DNA of 64,000 nucleotides. Source: CAVZYN01 sp963779515 (GTDB lineage: Bacteria; Pseudomonadota; Alphaproteobacteria; Rhizobiales; Hyphomicrobiaceae). Numbering within the stretch: position 1 is the first letter of the stretch; each line of letters opens with the position of its first letter. The DNA lies in the NCBI GenBank assembly GCA_963779515.1, contig CAVZYN010000001.1, forward strand, positions 930,001 through 994,000, read 5' to 3'. The notes below the pieces were generated by a model. The model was not told where the DNA came from. It was given only the letters and a program-made list of their open reading frames with translations, and ran no database searches. Below, piece after piece: positions 43,487 to 52,456 of this stretch. The translations under genes and the position numbers were made by a program.

Positions 43487-45574
43487 TCAGCGCTTCAGTG
43501 TGAGAACGAGCGCGCCACCACCGTCGACGGCGCAGTCGAAACTCGGCGAGACATAGGTCGATGTGCCGTCTTCGGTGACGACTGCGGGGCCAGGAAAGTG
43601 CATGCCGGGCTGGAGCGCCGCGCGCGCATAGAGCGGCACCGGCACGCGGCGACCGAGCTTGGTGTCGAGGATCTCGCGCGTGCCGTTGGGTGCTGGACCG
43701 GGACGCGCGGAGGGCGATGCGATGCGCGCCGCGGCATCCGTTTCCGTCGTCACCACGACCACCCAACTCATGATCTCAATGGTGGCACTGGGAATATGGC
43801 GGGCAAACTGCCGCGTGTATTCCGCTTCGAACAACCGGCGGATTTCCATCGCGTCGCCTGCGTTCAATGGCCGTGCGGGCAGTCCGATCGCGACCTCGTG
43901 ACCCTGACCGGCGTAGCGCGCAAAGATCGAGCGGCGCGCAACGAGAGGGCGGTGGCCAGCGGCGTTGCGCGCGTGTTGGCTTGCATCCGCGGTCATCTCG
44001 TCGATGAGTGCGTTCGCGGCAAGCGCATCGAAGCGATCGAGCCGCATATAGGTCGAGCGGACGATTTCGTAGGCGGCGGGCGCGGCGAGGAAACCGATCG
44101 CCGATCCGACCCCCGCGTCGGCCGGCACGACGATGCGTTTGATCCCGAGTTTTTCGGCGAGACGGCTCGCGTGCAAGGGGGCCGCACCACCAAAAGCGAT
44201 CAGCGTGCGTTCCGCCACCGCTTCGCCCCTCTCGACCGCGTGGACGCGCGCGGCATTCGCCATGTTCTCGTCGATGATCTCGGAGACGCCGATGGCGGCC
44301 GTTTCGAGTGGCATAGCGAGTTTGGTGCCGACGGCGTGCATGAGCGCGGTCGCGGCTTTGGCGGCGTCGATCGCGATCGTGCCACCGGCGAAATTCTTCG
44401 CGTCGATCTTGCCGAGCGCGAGATCGGCGTCGGTAACCGTCGGTTCGGTACCGCCGCGGCCGTAGCAGGCGGGTCCTGGTTCCGAACCCGCACTCTGCGG
44501 GCCAACGACGATGCGTTGCAAGTCGTCGACGCGCGCCAGCGAGCCGCCACCGGCGCCGATCTCGACCATTTCGATCACGGGAATGCGGACGGGTAGCCCT
44601 GAGCCCTTCATGAAGCGCGATTGGCGATCGACCTCGAAGGTGCGCGCCATCAGCGGGCGGCCATTCTCGATCAGACAGATCTTCGCAGTGGTGCCGCCCA
44701 TGTCGAATGACAGGATCCGGTGTTCTCCGCGTTCCTCGGCGATGCGGGCGGCGAGGATCGCGCCACCGGCGGGTCCGGATTCGATCAGCCGTGCCGGGAA
44801 GCGAACGGCGGTCTCGATGCTGGCCAGGCTGCCGCCCGAGGTCATGAGATGGATCGGCGCGGCGCATCCTGCCTCGGCGAACGCCGCCTTTAGCCGATTG
44901 AGATAGCCCGCCATCATCGGCTGCACATATGCGTTGGCGATCGCCGTCGAGGTGCGTTCATACTCGCGTGCCTCGGGGCAGACCTCGCACGAGAGCGTCA
45001 CGGCGACGCCCGGACAGACCTCGGCCAGAATCGCGCCGATGCGGCGTTCGTGCGCGGGATTGACGTAGGAATGGATCAGCGCGACCGCGACGGCGTCGAT
45101 GTTTTCCGCCTTGATGCGGGCGGCGACGGCGCGCACCGCGGCCTCATCGAGGGCCAGTCGCACCTCCCCGTGCACGTCGAGCCGCTCCGGCACTGTGAAG
45201 CGCCGCGCCCGCGGCACCAGCGGTTTCGGCTTGGTGATGAAGATGTCGTACTGGTCGAAGCGGCCTTCGTCGGCGATTTCGATGACATCGCGAAATCCTT
45301 CGGTCGCGATCAACGCGGTCGCGGCACCCTTGCGCTCGATGATGGCATTGGTCGCGAGCGTCGTGCCGTGCACGAACATCCCGATATCGCTGAAAGATCG
45401 GCCGGCGTTCGCCAAAACCTGCCGTGTGCCGTCGATCACAGCCAGTTCAGGCGCACGTGGCGTGGTCAGGATCTTGAGGGTGTGCCGCGCTGGGCCCGCG
45501 TCGAGAACAATGTCCGTAAATGTACCACCAATATCGGCAGCCAACCGAAGTGCCGCTTTATTCTCTCCTGCCAT
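43487..45574 (-). CDS. Hydantoinase / 5-oxoprolinase A subunit (HyuA)
   Basis: The 695-residue subunit opens MAGENKAALRLAADIGGTFT, the ATP-binding DIGGTFTD of the HyuA/OplA family (residues about 14-21). FVHGTTLATNAIIERKGAAT follows as the second phosphate region. ILSFDMGGTTAKICLIENG is the third block, the ASKHA-type phosphate loop, and GAGGGSLARVDDLQRIVVGP the fourth. It ends GGGALVLTLKR. The subunit activates the cyclic amide with ATP while HyuB completes hydrolysis. It is followed by hyuB after 11 bases. Substrate is uncertain: hydantoin, 5-oxoproline or N-methylhydantoin. The racemase and amidase genes nearby make amide catabolism plausible. Confidence 0.95.
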   Translation of the reverse strand: MAGENKAALRLAADIGGTFTDIVLDAGPARHTLKILTTPRAPELAVIDGTRQVLANAGRSFSDIGMFVHGTTLATNAIIERKGAATALIATEGFRDVIEIADEGRFDQYDIFITKPKPLVPRARRFTVPERLDVHGEVRLALDEAAVRAVAARIKAENIDAVAVALIHSYVNPAHERRIGAILAEVCPGVAVTLSCEVCPEAREYERTSTAIANAYVQPMMAGYLNRLKAAFAEAGCAAPIHLMTSGGSLASIETAVRFPARLIESGPAGGAILAARIAEERGEHRILSFDMGGTTAKICLIENGRPLMARTFEVDRQSRFMKGSGLPVRIPVIEMVEIGAGGGSLARVDDLQRIVVGPQSAGSEPGPACYGRGGTEPTVTDADLALGKIDAKNFAGGTIAIDAAKAATALMHAVGTKLAMPLETAAIGVSEIIDENMANAARVHAVERGEAVAERTLIAFGGAAPLHASRLAEKLGIKRIVVPADAGVGSAIGFLAAPAAYEIVRSTYMRLDRFDALAANALIDEMTADASQHARNAAGHRPLVARRSIFARYAGQGHEVAIGLPARPLNAGDAMEIRRLFEAEYTRQFARHIPSATIEIMSWVVVVTTETDAAARIASPSARPGPAPNGTREILDTKLGRRVPVPLYARAALQPGMHFPGPAVVTEDGTSTYVSPSFDCAVDGGGALVLTLKR

Positions 45575-45798
45575 GCCCCGGACCCGACCCTTCCTTGCGT
45601 TCCTGTAGTGCTAACCGAGAGTGCAAGAAAGCGCGGCGCGGGGCAACTGAAGGAATGTCTGCCTTATTTTGCCCGCGAGCGGCGGCCTAACTGGGGGGGG
45701 TCGGCAGCGCATTTCTCGGGTCGGTCGTTTTTTCGGGCGCGCCGAGAATATTCGTGAACCACGGCCGTTGTACTCACATATCTGCGGGGGAGACACGC

Positions 45799-46338
45799 GT
45801 GACGGACGAGTTCCGCACCCGAATGATCGAGGTACTTCCACGGTTGCGCCGGTTCGCGCGAGCGTTGACGAAGGATCATGATCGCGGGGACGACCTGGTC
45901 CAGGAAACGTGCATGCGTGCCTTATCGCGGATCGAACAGTTTGAACCAGGAACGAGGCTCGACAGTTGGATGTTTCGTATCGCACAAAACATTTGGTTCG
46001 ATCAGGTCCGCGCCACCAAAGCGCGCGGCACCGTGGTGGAGCTCGATGACGCGATGGACGTCTCGGTGACCGACGGGCGGCGGGTGGTGGAAAGCCGCAT
46101 GACGCTCGACGCAGTCACCAAGGCGATGGCGAAACTTCCGTCGGATCTGCAGGTTCTGGTGGCGCTGGTGTGCGTCGACGGCCGCTCCTATCAAGAGGCC
46201 GCCGACATCACCGAGAGCCCAATCGGCACCGTGATGAGCCGGTTGGCGCGCGCGCGCCGGATGTTGCACGAGGCATTGGGGACGGATGTGTCCGCGGTGC
46301 CGGCGTCAGTGAGTGGAGGGTCGCATGCGCGTCACTAG
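45799..46338 (+). CDS. ECF-type RNA polymerase sigma factor
   Basis: The 179-residue protein has sigma region 2 (RFARALTKDHDRGDDLVQET, RLDSWMFRIAQNIWFDQVRA) and region 4 (MAKLPSDLQVLVALVCVDGR, SYQEAADITESPIGTVMSRL). I start it at the GTG of VTDEFRTRMIEVLPRLRRFA because GGGGGAG lies about eight bases upstream. A longer ATG at 45754 adds 15 residues. The stop lies 14 bases inside the anti-sigma gene, so the two are translated together and probably form a stoichiometric pair. No regulon signal is identified here. Confidence 0.93.
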   Translation: MTDEFRTRMIEVLPRLRRFARALTKDHDRGDDLVQETCMRALSRIEQFEPGTRLDSWMFRIAQNIWFDQVRATKARGTVVELDDAMDVSVTDGRRVVESRMTLDAVTKAMAKLPSDLQVLVALVCVDGRSYQEAADITESPIGTVMSRLARARRMLHEALGTDVSAVPASVSGGSHARH

Positions 46339-47101
46339 CGATGAAATGCTGATGGCGTTCGCCGATAATGCGCTGGATCAGGGCCAGCGCGCCGAGATCG
46401 CGCAGCGTCTTGCTGAAGATCCAGCGCTGGCTGCGCGTCTCGAGGCATTCGTTATAACGGGCAAGCCCTTGGCGCGCGTTTTCGACACAGTGATCGACGA
46501 GCCGATCCCGGCGCGGCTGCTGGCGGTTTTTGATGCGGCGCGAGCCGCACCATCAGCCACGGTGCATGACTTTAAGCCGCGCCAGGCGGCGGTTGCCGCT
46601 CGCCGCTTCGGGGGAAGCAATTGGCAGCGCATGGCAGCCGCCGCCGTCTTCGGGCTCGGGGTTGGCTGGGCCGCACACGCAGGTTTCTCGCCGTCGGGTG
46701 GATCGATGATCGCCCTCGAAAATGGCCAGATGGTCGCGGACAGCACGCTGAAGCGCGCGCTCGAAAACAGTGCGAGCGGCCAGAAGATCGCGGCCGGTGG
46801 CGGCAGCGTCGCAGTCGTGTTTTCGTTCACGGCCAAGGATGGTGGCGTCTGCCGGCAGTACCATATCGACGGCGCGGCCAATCGCGCGATGGCGGGCGTT
46901 GCCTGCCGTGACGCTGGCGGTTCTTGGCCGGTGATCGTGCAGGCCGAAGCCAAGCCGCGGCTCGGTGGCGACAAAATCGCCCCAGCCGGTGAGAAGCATG
47001 CCGTCATCGACCCCTTGGTCGATCGGTTGATTGCAACGGACGTGATGGGCGCCGACGAAGAAGCCGACGCCCTCCGCAAGAAGTGGCGCGTGCAGCCTTG
47101 A
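46325..47101 (+). CDS. Membrane-bound anti-sigma factor
   Basis: The 258-residue protein starts MRVTSDEMLMAFADNALDQG with an N-terminal helical domain typical of anti-sigma factors (AEDPALAARLEAFV). A single membrane helix follows near WQRMAAAAVFGLGVGWAAHA (residues about 99-118), then a C-terminal periplasmic domain with one Cys in GVCRQYHIDG and another in GVACRDAGG. The N-terminal part has no HxxxCxxC zinc motif. It overlaps the sigma factor gene by 14 bases. It should hold the sigma factor inactive until an envelope signal arrives. The signal is unknown. Confidence 0.88.
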   Translation: MRVTSDEMLMAFADNALDQGQRAEIAQRLAEDPALAARLEAFVITGKPLARVFDTVIDEPIPARLLAVFDAARAAPSATVHDFKPRQAAVAARRFGGSNWQRMAAAAVFGLGVGWAAHAGFSPSGGSMIALENGQMVADSTLKRALENSASGQKIAAGGGSVAVVFSFTAKDGGVCRQYHIDGAANRAMAGVACRDAGGSWPVIVQAEAKPRLGGDKIAPAGEKHAVIDPLVDRLIATDVMGADEEADALRKKWRVQP

Positions 47102-47267
47102 CCCCGCTCGAGGTTGACCGCGTTGTTGAGTGAAGACCCAAGCTAGAGGAGGAATTTAGCTTAGTCGTTTTCGATCCGGCCGCGCTAGGCGCCCTACCCC
47201 GCACCCGGACGCCGGTGTGGTTGGATCGAACTCAGGGATCGTTGTTAGCCCTCTTTCGGCGATCCTC

Positions 47268-47330
47268 AAAAAAACCCGCTTCGTGACCCGTCTGACCCCG
47301 CATCAGACAAATCACGGAGCGGGTTTTTTG
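47268..47330. terminator. Large hairpin, terminator-like, at the MTase remnant edge
   Basis: The outer arms aaaacccgcttcgtga (47271-47286) and tcacggagcgggtttt (47312-47327) pair, and an inner stem gtctga/tcagac (47290-47308) lies inside. A run of T or A flanks each side, so it could stop transcription from both directions. Confidence 0.65.
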
Positions 47331-47336
47331 TTTGTG

Positions 47337-47590
47337 GTCCTTTGGCGTGCCATGAACCGTAAACTTGATTTCCGGGAAGGCATCCTTGAGGCGTTTCTCG
47401 ATCAGCGAGATCGACAGGTGCGTGATGTCGATGCCGATCCATTGACGGCCGAGTTTTTCGGCGGCGTGAACAGTGGTGCCGCTGCCGCAGAACGGATCGA
47501 GCACGACATCGCCAGGATTGGAGGACGCGGACAAGATGCGCTCAAGCAGAGCAACGGGTTTTTGAGTTGGGATAGCCGAGGCGTTCTATG
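47337..47590 (-). pseudogene. Remnant of a DNA methyltransferase (N6/N4 type)
   Basis: On the minus strand the homologous stretch reads ERLGYPTQKPVALLERIL, SASSNPGDVVLDPFCGSGTT and VHAAEKLGRQWIGIDITHLS, then IEKRLKDAFPEIKFTVHGTP. The DPFCGSGTT motif is the SAM-binding motif I of N6-adenine or N4-cytosine methyltransferases, and its position near the C-terminus fits the beta class. One inserted base near 47567 breaks the frame, and homology ends after HGTPKD where the family would continue. Both ends are missing. This is a decayed fragment, with nothing of a partner endonuclease nearby. Confidence 0.78.
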
Positions 47591-47859
47591 GGAGCTCTTG
47601 AAGTGAATGGTGGGATATCAGCCCAAACATCGTCAGCGGACGACTGAGCCCTTTCTGATCAGCAATGTATCGCTTCAATTGCCGCTTGGTCTTCGAAGTT
47701 ATCACTTGGTCGCTGATGCAGAATGGCGCAGGTTTCAAGAAGCGGTGCTCATCGTGCAAACGACTGATGGTGGACAGAAATCGCCAGCCCTTTGAGGCGG
47801 CTCGTAATGTCTTTCGGCTAGGACAGTATGTCCGATGTTCGGGTCGTAACTGGGACTTT
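47591..47859. other. 269 bases of unassigned low-GC sequence between two remnants
   Basis: The stretch between the methyltransferase fragment and the IS remnant has no recognisable gene. Codon use is not protein-like on either strand. It may be more decayed mobile DNA. Confidence 0.4.
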
Positions 47860-48371
47860 CCCTACGAGGCTTCTGATCCAGACATGCAGATTGCCGAGGC
47901 CAGGCCGCTGAATGCGCCGTAGGATTTTTCGCCGTCACTGATCAACAGACGTGTCCTTGGTAACTACGTGCGCAAGGTGGACCGTGACGTTTACGGTGTC
48001 GACTTTATGTAGCACCGCGTCGGTCTTGACGAGGGTGCGATTGGCGTGACGATGAGAAGAGGGGTGTACTCGTCCGAAATGCCGGATTTCGTGGCATTGC
48101 TGCCGCGTTTTCGGGCGAGCCGTCCCGTCACTGTGCGGCCGCCCTTCTCGGATTTCAGAAAATAGGTCTCTTCGGTCTCGACGATGCACATGACGTGGTC
48201 GACGTCTTGGGATCTTGCGGCATTTTCAAGAAACGCTGGCGACTGCGGATTGAGGTGTCGAGCGCAAGTCTAGCAGCGCTCCGCGGCCTTCCGGAGGCTG
48301 TATCCGTCAGCGAGCGTCACGCGCGGACTGTGCCAAGCATCGCGCCGGTGCAGATGCGCTAGCGGCGTGCC
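47860..48371 (-). mobile_element. Decayed, truncated copy of the 1044-bp IS1595-family element
   Basis: The sequence matches 8839-9330 of copy 1 with many mismatches and small indels. Shared stretches include aatgcgccgtaggatttttc, gccgtcactgatcaacag, tttcagaaaataggtctc and agcatcgcgccggtgcagat. Both ends (with the inverted repeats) are gone, and stops interrupt the transposase frame. It is older than the two intact copies, so this element family has been in the lineage for some time. Confidence 0.88.
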
Positions 48372-48413
48372 GGGATGCCAACACCCGCCCCGGTTCGCCG
48401 TTGGCACCAAACC

Positions 48414-49430
48414 TCACTTCCCATACCGCTTGGACCATTCCGCCAGGATGCGATCGCGATTTTCGGCCGCCCAATCGAGATCGTTCTTGATCATCGATTG
48501 CGCGACGCCTTCCGGATAATTCGGGATTGGCGCGACAATACCCTCGATCGCCACCTGCGACACATATTTGGCGTAGATCTCATTGGCCTTGCGGCTCGCC
48601 GAGAAATCCATCAACCGCTTGGCCGCCGCCAAATTCTTCGTGCCCTTCAGGATCGCGGCGGTGTCCATATCCCACCCTGCGCCTTCTTTCATCAGGATGA
48701 CATCGATGGGCGCGCCCTTGGTTTTCAGCGATGCGCCCGCGAGTTCATAGGAAATCCCCAGTGCGAACTCGCCCGACGCCGCATCCCGGCACGGCTTTGT
48801 CCCCGAGTGCTGGTACTGCGCGATGTTCTTGTGCAGGCCGTCCATGAATTCCCACGCCTTCGCCTCGCCGAACATCTGGATCCAGGCCGAGACGTGGAAA
48901 TATCCGGTGCCCGACGACGCTGGGTTCGGCATGATGATGCGGCCCTTGTAAGCGGGATCCAGCAGATCGGACCACGCCGCGGGTTTCTTCAAACCGAGCT
49001 TTTGCGCCTCGACCGTGTTGAAGCACACCGCGCCGACCCAGGCCTCCATGCCGACCCACGCCGGCGGATTTTCCTTGTCGCGGAACGATGGCCGGATCGC
49101 CGCCAGATTTCCCGGTGCATAAGGGTCGAGGAACCCAAGCTTCTTGAACGTCGAGACTGACGTCACGGCCAGCCCCCAGATCGCGTCCGCTTTCTGGTTG
49201 GCGCCTTCCGCCATGATCTTCGCGGTGATGACGCCCGTCGAATCGCGGCTCCAAACGATCTCGATGTCCGGATTGTCGGCTTCGAACGCCTTCTTGAATT
49301 CCGCGATGTTGTCTGGCTCGAGCGTCGAGTGCACGATCAGCTGCGTTTTGGTTTGCGCCGCAGCGATCGGCGCAACGAGCGCCAACACAGCTGAAAGGCC
49401 AAACCCGGCGAGCGCCGCGCGTATGCTCAT
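48414..49430 (-). CDS. Periplasmic solute-binding protein (Fe/aminoethylphosphonate-like family) under a TPP riboswitch, possibly thiamine-related
   Basis: The 338-residue binding protein has a signal peptide (MSIRAALAGFGLSAVLALVA, cleavage near AAAQTK) and the extracellular-binding-protein family 1 layout: LIVHSTLEPDNIAEFKKAFE, IEIVWSRDSTGVITAKIMAE, WSDLLDPAYKGRIIMPNPAS and GTGYFHVSAWIQMF. By family it resembles 2-aminoethylphosphonate or iron binding proteins. However, a TPP riboswitch lies in its leader, about 110 bases upstream. By established knowledge such control implies thiamine, a thiamine precursor or a related compound. No permease or ATPase gene follows: the next DNA is an IS remnant. 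The transporter may be incomplete here. Confidence 0.9.
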   Translation of the reverse strand: MSIRAALAGFGLSAVLALVAPIAAAQTKTQLIVHSTLEPDNIAEFKKAFEADNPDIEIVWSRDSTGVITAKIMAEGANQKADAIWGLAVTSVSTFKKLGFLDPYAPGNLAAIRPSFRDKENPPAWVGMEAWVGAVCFNTVEAQKLGLKKPAAWSDLLDPAYKGRIIMPNPASSGTGYFHVSAWIQMFGEAKAWEFMDGLHKNIAQYQHSGTKPCRDAASGEFALGISYELAGASLKTKGAPIDVILMKEGAGWDMDTAAILKGTKNLAAAKRLMDFSASRKANEIYAKYVSQVAIEGIVAPIPNYPEGVAQSMIKNDLDWAAENRDRILAEWSKRYGK

Positions 49431-49542
49431 GATCGTGATCCTTTCGAGGCCTGCCGGCCCCTGACCTGCGGTGGACTGAAATGTCCCGAGACGGACCTGA
49501 GCGTTGGGCGGTGCGACGGCGCGACCGCGCCATCATGTCCGT

Positions 49543-49629
49543 TCCTTCGCCGGCATGATCCGGATCAGGTTCAAGGGTCCTCGCACGGGTTCGCGCGATC
49601 TCAGCCGGCCTCCGCCGGCACCCCTCGGA
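49543..49629 (-). ncRNA. TPP riboswitch (THI element)
   Basis: On the minus strand, CCGAGGGGTGCC is followed by GGCTGAGAT, then ACCCTTGAACCTGATCCGGA and TCATGCCGGCGAAGG. These are the conserved blocks of the thiamine pyrophosphate aptamer, in the correct order and spacing. It precedes the solute-binding protein gene by about 110 bases. Ligand binding would repress that gene when thiamine pyrophosphate is plentiful. Confidence 0.95.
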
Positions 49630-49730
49630 TGCGCGCTAGATGACATGCGCGGCCTGCCCCCACAAGCCCCTCGAAGGTAAAGCTGATGTGAGCCCTCGCC
49701 TGCTCCGCGCCGCCGTCGTATATGTCCGCC

Positions 49731-50519
49731 ATGAGCGACATCCTAACCAAGATCACCGCCTACAAAACCGCCGAGGTCGCGGCCGCCAAGGCAGCACGGC
49801 CGCTCGCGACGGTCGAGGCCGCCGCCCGCGCCGCAAGCCCCGTCCGCCCCTACGCCGCAGCACTCGCCGCCAAGCTTGCCGCCGGCCACACCGCGCTCAT
49901 CGCCGAGATCAAGAAGGCCTCACCCTCCAAGGGGCTCATTCGCGCCGACTTCGACCCACCTGCCCTCGCCCAAGCCTACGAGGCGGGTGGCGCTGCATGT
50001 CTGTCGGTCCTCACCGATGCCCCCTCCTTCCAAGGCGCACCGGAATTCCTCACCGCCGCCCGCGCCGCCTGTGGGCTCCCGGCTCTGCGCAAGGATTTCA
50101 TGATCGATACCTATCAAGTTGCAGAGGCGCGCGCGTGGGGCGCCGACTGCATCCTGATCATCATGGCCGAGGTGGATGACGCTCTGGCGCGCGATCTCGC
50201 CGCCGCCGCCACGCACTGGGGCATGGACGCCATTGTCGAAGTGCACGACGACGCCGAACTCGACCGCGCGCTCCGCCTCGATTGCCGCTTGATCGGCATC
50301 AACAATCGTAACCTGAAAACCTTCGAGACGACGCTGGCGACCACCGAGCGCCTCGCCCCGCGCGTTCCAGCCGATCGCATCGTCATCGGCGAGAGCGGGA
50401 TCTTCACGCCGGCCGACATCGCCCGTCTCGGCAAGGTCGGCGTCAAGACCTTCCTGGTCGGCGAAAGCCTGATGCGTCAAGCCGACGTCACTGCCGCGAC
50501 CAAGGCGCTGCTGGTTTAG
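49731..50519 (+). CDS. trpC: Indole-3-glycerol-phosphate synthase
   Basis: TrpC closes the indole ring from CdRP in tryptophan synthesis. The 262-residue protein has a TIM-barrel with ALIAEIKKASPSKGLIRADF (Lys and phosphate sites), LPALRKDFMIDTYQV, LIGINNRNLKTFE and IVIGESGIFTPADI. These match the whole family. I start at MSDILTKITAYKTAEV; a start three codons upstream (MSAMSD) is possible. In many Rhizobiales trpC stands directly before moaC, but here it is 37 kb away and is followed by a convergent LysR gene overlapping its stop by four bases. It is transcribed away from the TPP riboswitch. Confidence 0.97.
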   Translation: MSDILTKITAYKTAEVAAAKAARPLATVEAAARAASPVRPYAAALAAKLAAGHTALIAEIKKASPSKGLIRADFDPPALAQAYEAGGAACLSVLTDAPSFQGAPEFLTAARAACGLPALRKDFMIDTYQVAEARAWGADCILIIMAEVDDALARDLAAAATHWGMDAIVEVHDDAELDRALRLDCRLIGINNRNLKTFETTLATTERLAPRVPADRIVIGESGIFTPADIARLGKVGVKTFLVGESLMRQADVTAATKALLV

Positions 50520-51400
50520 CTCTTGGTTCGCCGCTCCGCGAATTCCGCGACGAGAAAATCGATGCATTCCCTGATGCGCGGCACCGCACGCAGATCGCGA
50601 TGCACGATCAGCCACAACTCCCGCACGATCAAGGGTTCGTCGGCGACCGCTTTGAGGTCTTTGAAACCTTCCGCAAAGCAACGCGGCAACAAACCCATCC
50701 CCAAGCCATGCGCGACCGCCGCCCGCCGCGTATAAATGTGATTGGTGCGGAACACGATCTGGCTGTCGTTACAGATCTGGCTCAGCGCCTCCACTTCGGC
50801 CGAAATGTGCGGCACCTCGCAATAGCCCACATAACCGTAGTCTTCCGGCTTGGTGCGCTCCAAATACGCGCGCGAGGCATAGAGATAGTAGACCTGCTCA
50901 TCGAGCCGCCGGCTGAACAAATCGCCTTCGGTCGGCCGTCCGAGCCGCAGCGCGATGTCGGCCTCGCGCCGCGCCAAACTCAAATTCGATTGGCCAACCA
51001 ATATTTCCAGATCGATCTCCGGAAACTTGGCGGCGAATTTCGGCAGCATCGGCGTCAGTATCTCAGTCGCGACCACTTCCGTCGTGGTGATCCTGACCGG
51101 ACCGGCGATCTCCGGCGGCAACCCCGCAAATGCCCGCGTGATCTTCAGCGCGGGCTCTTCCATCTCCGACGCCAGCGCCACGATCTGAGACCCGACCGGT
51201 GTGGGCACATACTTGCCGCCATGCCGCGCAAACAGCGGTTGCCCCACCGACGCTTCGAGAGCCGCGATCCGTCGCGACACCGTCGCATGGGTGACGCTCA
51301 AGGCGCGCGCCGCACCTGAAAGGCTCCCCTGCCGCGCCAATTCCACGAGGAACCGGAGGTCCTCCCAATCCGACGGTGCTGTGCGAATTCGATCAGGCAT
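50516..51400 (-). CDS. LysR-family transcriptional regulator
   Basis: The 294-residue regulator has an N-terminal winged helix (MPDRIRTAPSDWEDLRFLVE, ARALSVTHATVSRRIAALEA, residues about 10-68) and a C-terminal effector domain (DLEILVGQSNLSLARREADI, YVGYCEVPHISAE). It is close to the LysR group that often controls single metabolic genes. Targets are unknown. It is convergent with trpC and overlaps it by four bases. No adjacent gene is divergent on the left, so the usual neighbour rule gives no target. Confidence 0.93.
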   Translation of the reverse strand: MPDRIRTAPSDWEDLRFLVELARQGSLSGAARALSVTHATVSRRIAALEASVGQPLFARHGGKYVPTPVGSQIVALASEMEEPALKITRAFAGLPPEIAGPVRITTTEVVATEILTPMLPKFAAKFPEIDLEILVGQSNLSLARREADIALRLGRPTEGDLFSRRLDEQVYYLYASRAYLERTKPEDYGYVGYCEVPHISAEVEALSQICNDSQIVFRTNHIYTRRAAVAHGLGMGLLPRCFAEGFKDLKAVADEPLIVRELWLIVHRDLRAVPRIRECIDFLVAEFAERRTKS

Positions 51401-51811
51401 TGTTCATATTTATGCGTTGGAACTGATTATCTCATGCCCTAATCTACGTATACACTGTTGTTGCGTCCGGTCATCCCGTTTTTGGGCGGATCTGGGCGCG
51501 TAACAGTGAGGCCGGCGTCCTACTCTCGGTCCCGAAAGTAGGGCGAAATCAATAACTGTTCGTTTTCGCTCAGCCCCTGTGAGAAAATACAGCGTGGCTG
51601 TCCGTTTTTCGACAGCGTATTATTCCGTCCACATCAGGAGTTGCATAGGTCGTGAACTTCGGTTCGCGACCGTACACTGGTCGAAACACCTCGTTTTGGC
51701 TGGCCGTGCGCGGGGCGCGGATGGCGCTCTTGATTACCTCACGTCCGGATGCGGGCACCCACCGCGACGACCGGATATCCACGACCGCACTATTTGTCCC
51801 GGAGAAGTGCA

Positions 51812-52336
51812 ATGACAAAGACACCGAAACTCTTGACGGCATGGACCCTTGAGCGGTCCGTGATCCACCTGCTGCATCGCGCCAACCAAATCGCCGAAAT
51901 TTGTTTCGTTGATGGCGCCGAAGACAGCAGCATGACGCCCCGCCAGTTCGCCGTCATTTCGGCCGTGGCGCGCGATCCCAACATCAGCCAGACGGGCCTC
52001 GTCGCCGCCACCGGCATCGATCGCTCGACGCTCGCCGACCTGGTGGCCCGCCTTGTCAAGAAGGGCTTGTTGGCCCGCCGCCGGTGCCGGCATGACGCCC
52101 GCGCCTACGCGATCCGCCTCACCCCGGAGGCCACCGTCCTGTTCGACCGGCTGTCGGATCAGGCCGCTCGCGCCGACGAACGCCTCCTCGACCAGCTCCC
52201 GGCCCGCGAACGTACCGAGCTGATCGACATCCTGTCGAACCTCGTCCAGGGCGCCGAAGAACGTCTGCGGGAGGCATCCTCGAAGCAGCCGGCCATCACC
52301 GACTCCCGGCACGAATCCGTCACTGCCGCGCCTTAG
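51812..52336 (+). CDS. MarR-family transcriptional regulator
   Basis: The 174-residue protein begins MTKTPKLLTAWTLERSVIHL. Its winged helix is MTPRQFAVISAVARDPNISQ, TGLVAATGIDRSTLADLVAR with the wing LARRRCRHDARAYAIRLTPE. GGAGAAG lies seven bases before the ATG. It would bind a palindromic operator as a dimer, and its ligand is unknown. It stands alone, with a repeat region behind it. Confidence 0.9.
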   Translation: MTKTPKLLTAWTLERSVIHLLHRANQIAEICFVDGAEDSSMTPRQFAVISAVARDPNISQTGLVAATGIDRSTLADLVARLVKKGLLARRRCRHDARAYAIRLTPEATVLFDRLSDQAARADERLLDQLPARERTELIDILSNLVQGAEERLREASSKQPAITDSRHESVTAAP

Positions 52337-52346
52337 GGCGCTCGCC

Positions 52347-52456
52347 GCGTAGGGTGCAATAGCGCTGACGCGGAGCTAGCTCCGCGACGGCGCGTAGTGC
52401 ACCTCGCAAGTTCCGGCAGAGCTGCGATGCAATACGGCCGACGGCCTATTGCATCC
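52347..52456 (+). repeat. Dispersed repeat, family E (gtagggtgcaatag)
   Basis: A palindromic unit (cgtagggtgcaatagcgctg with gacgcggagctagctccgcg) is followed by an inverted copy tgcaatacggccgacggcct attgcatcctac. A shorter relative is at 56399-56445. Confidence 0.65.
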
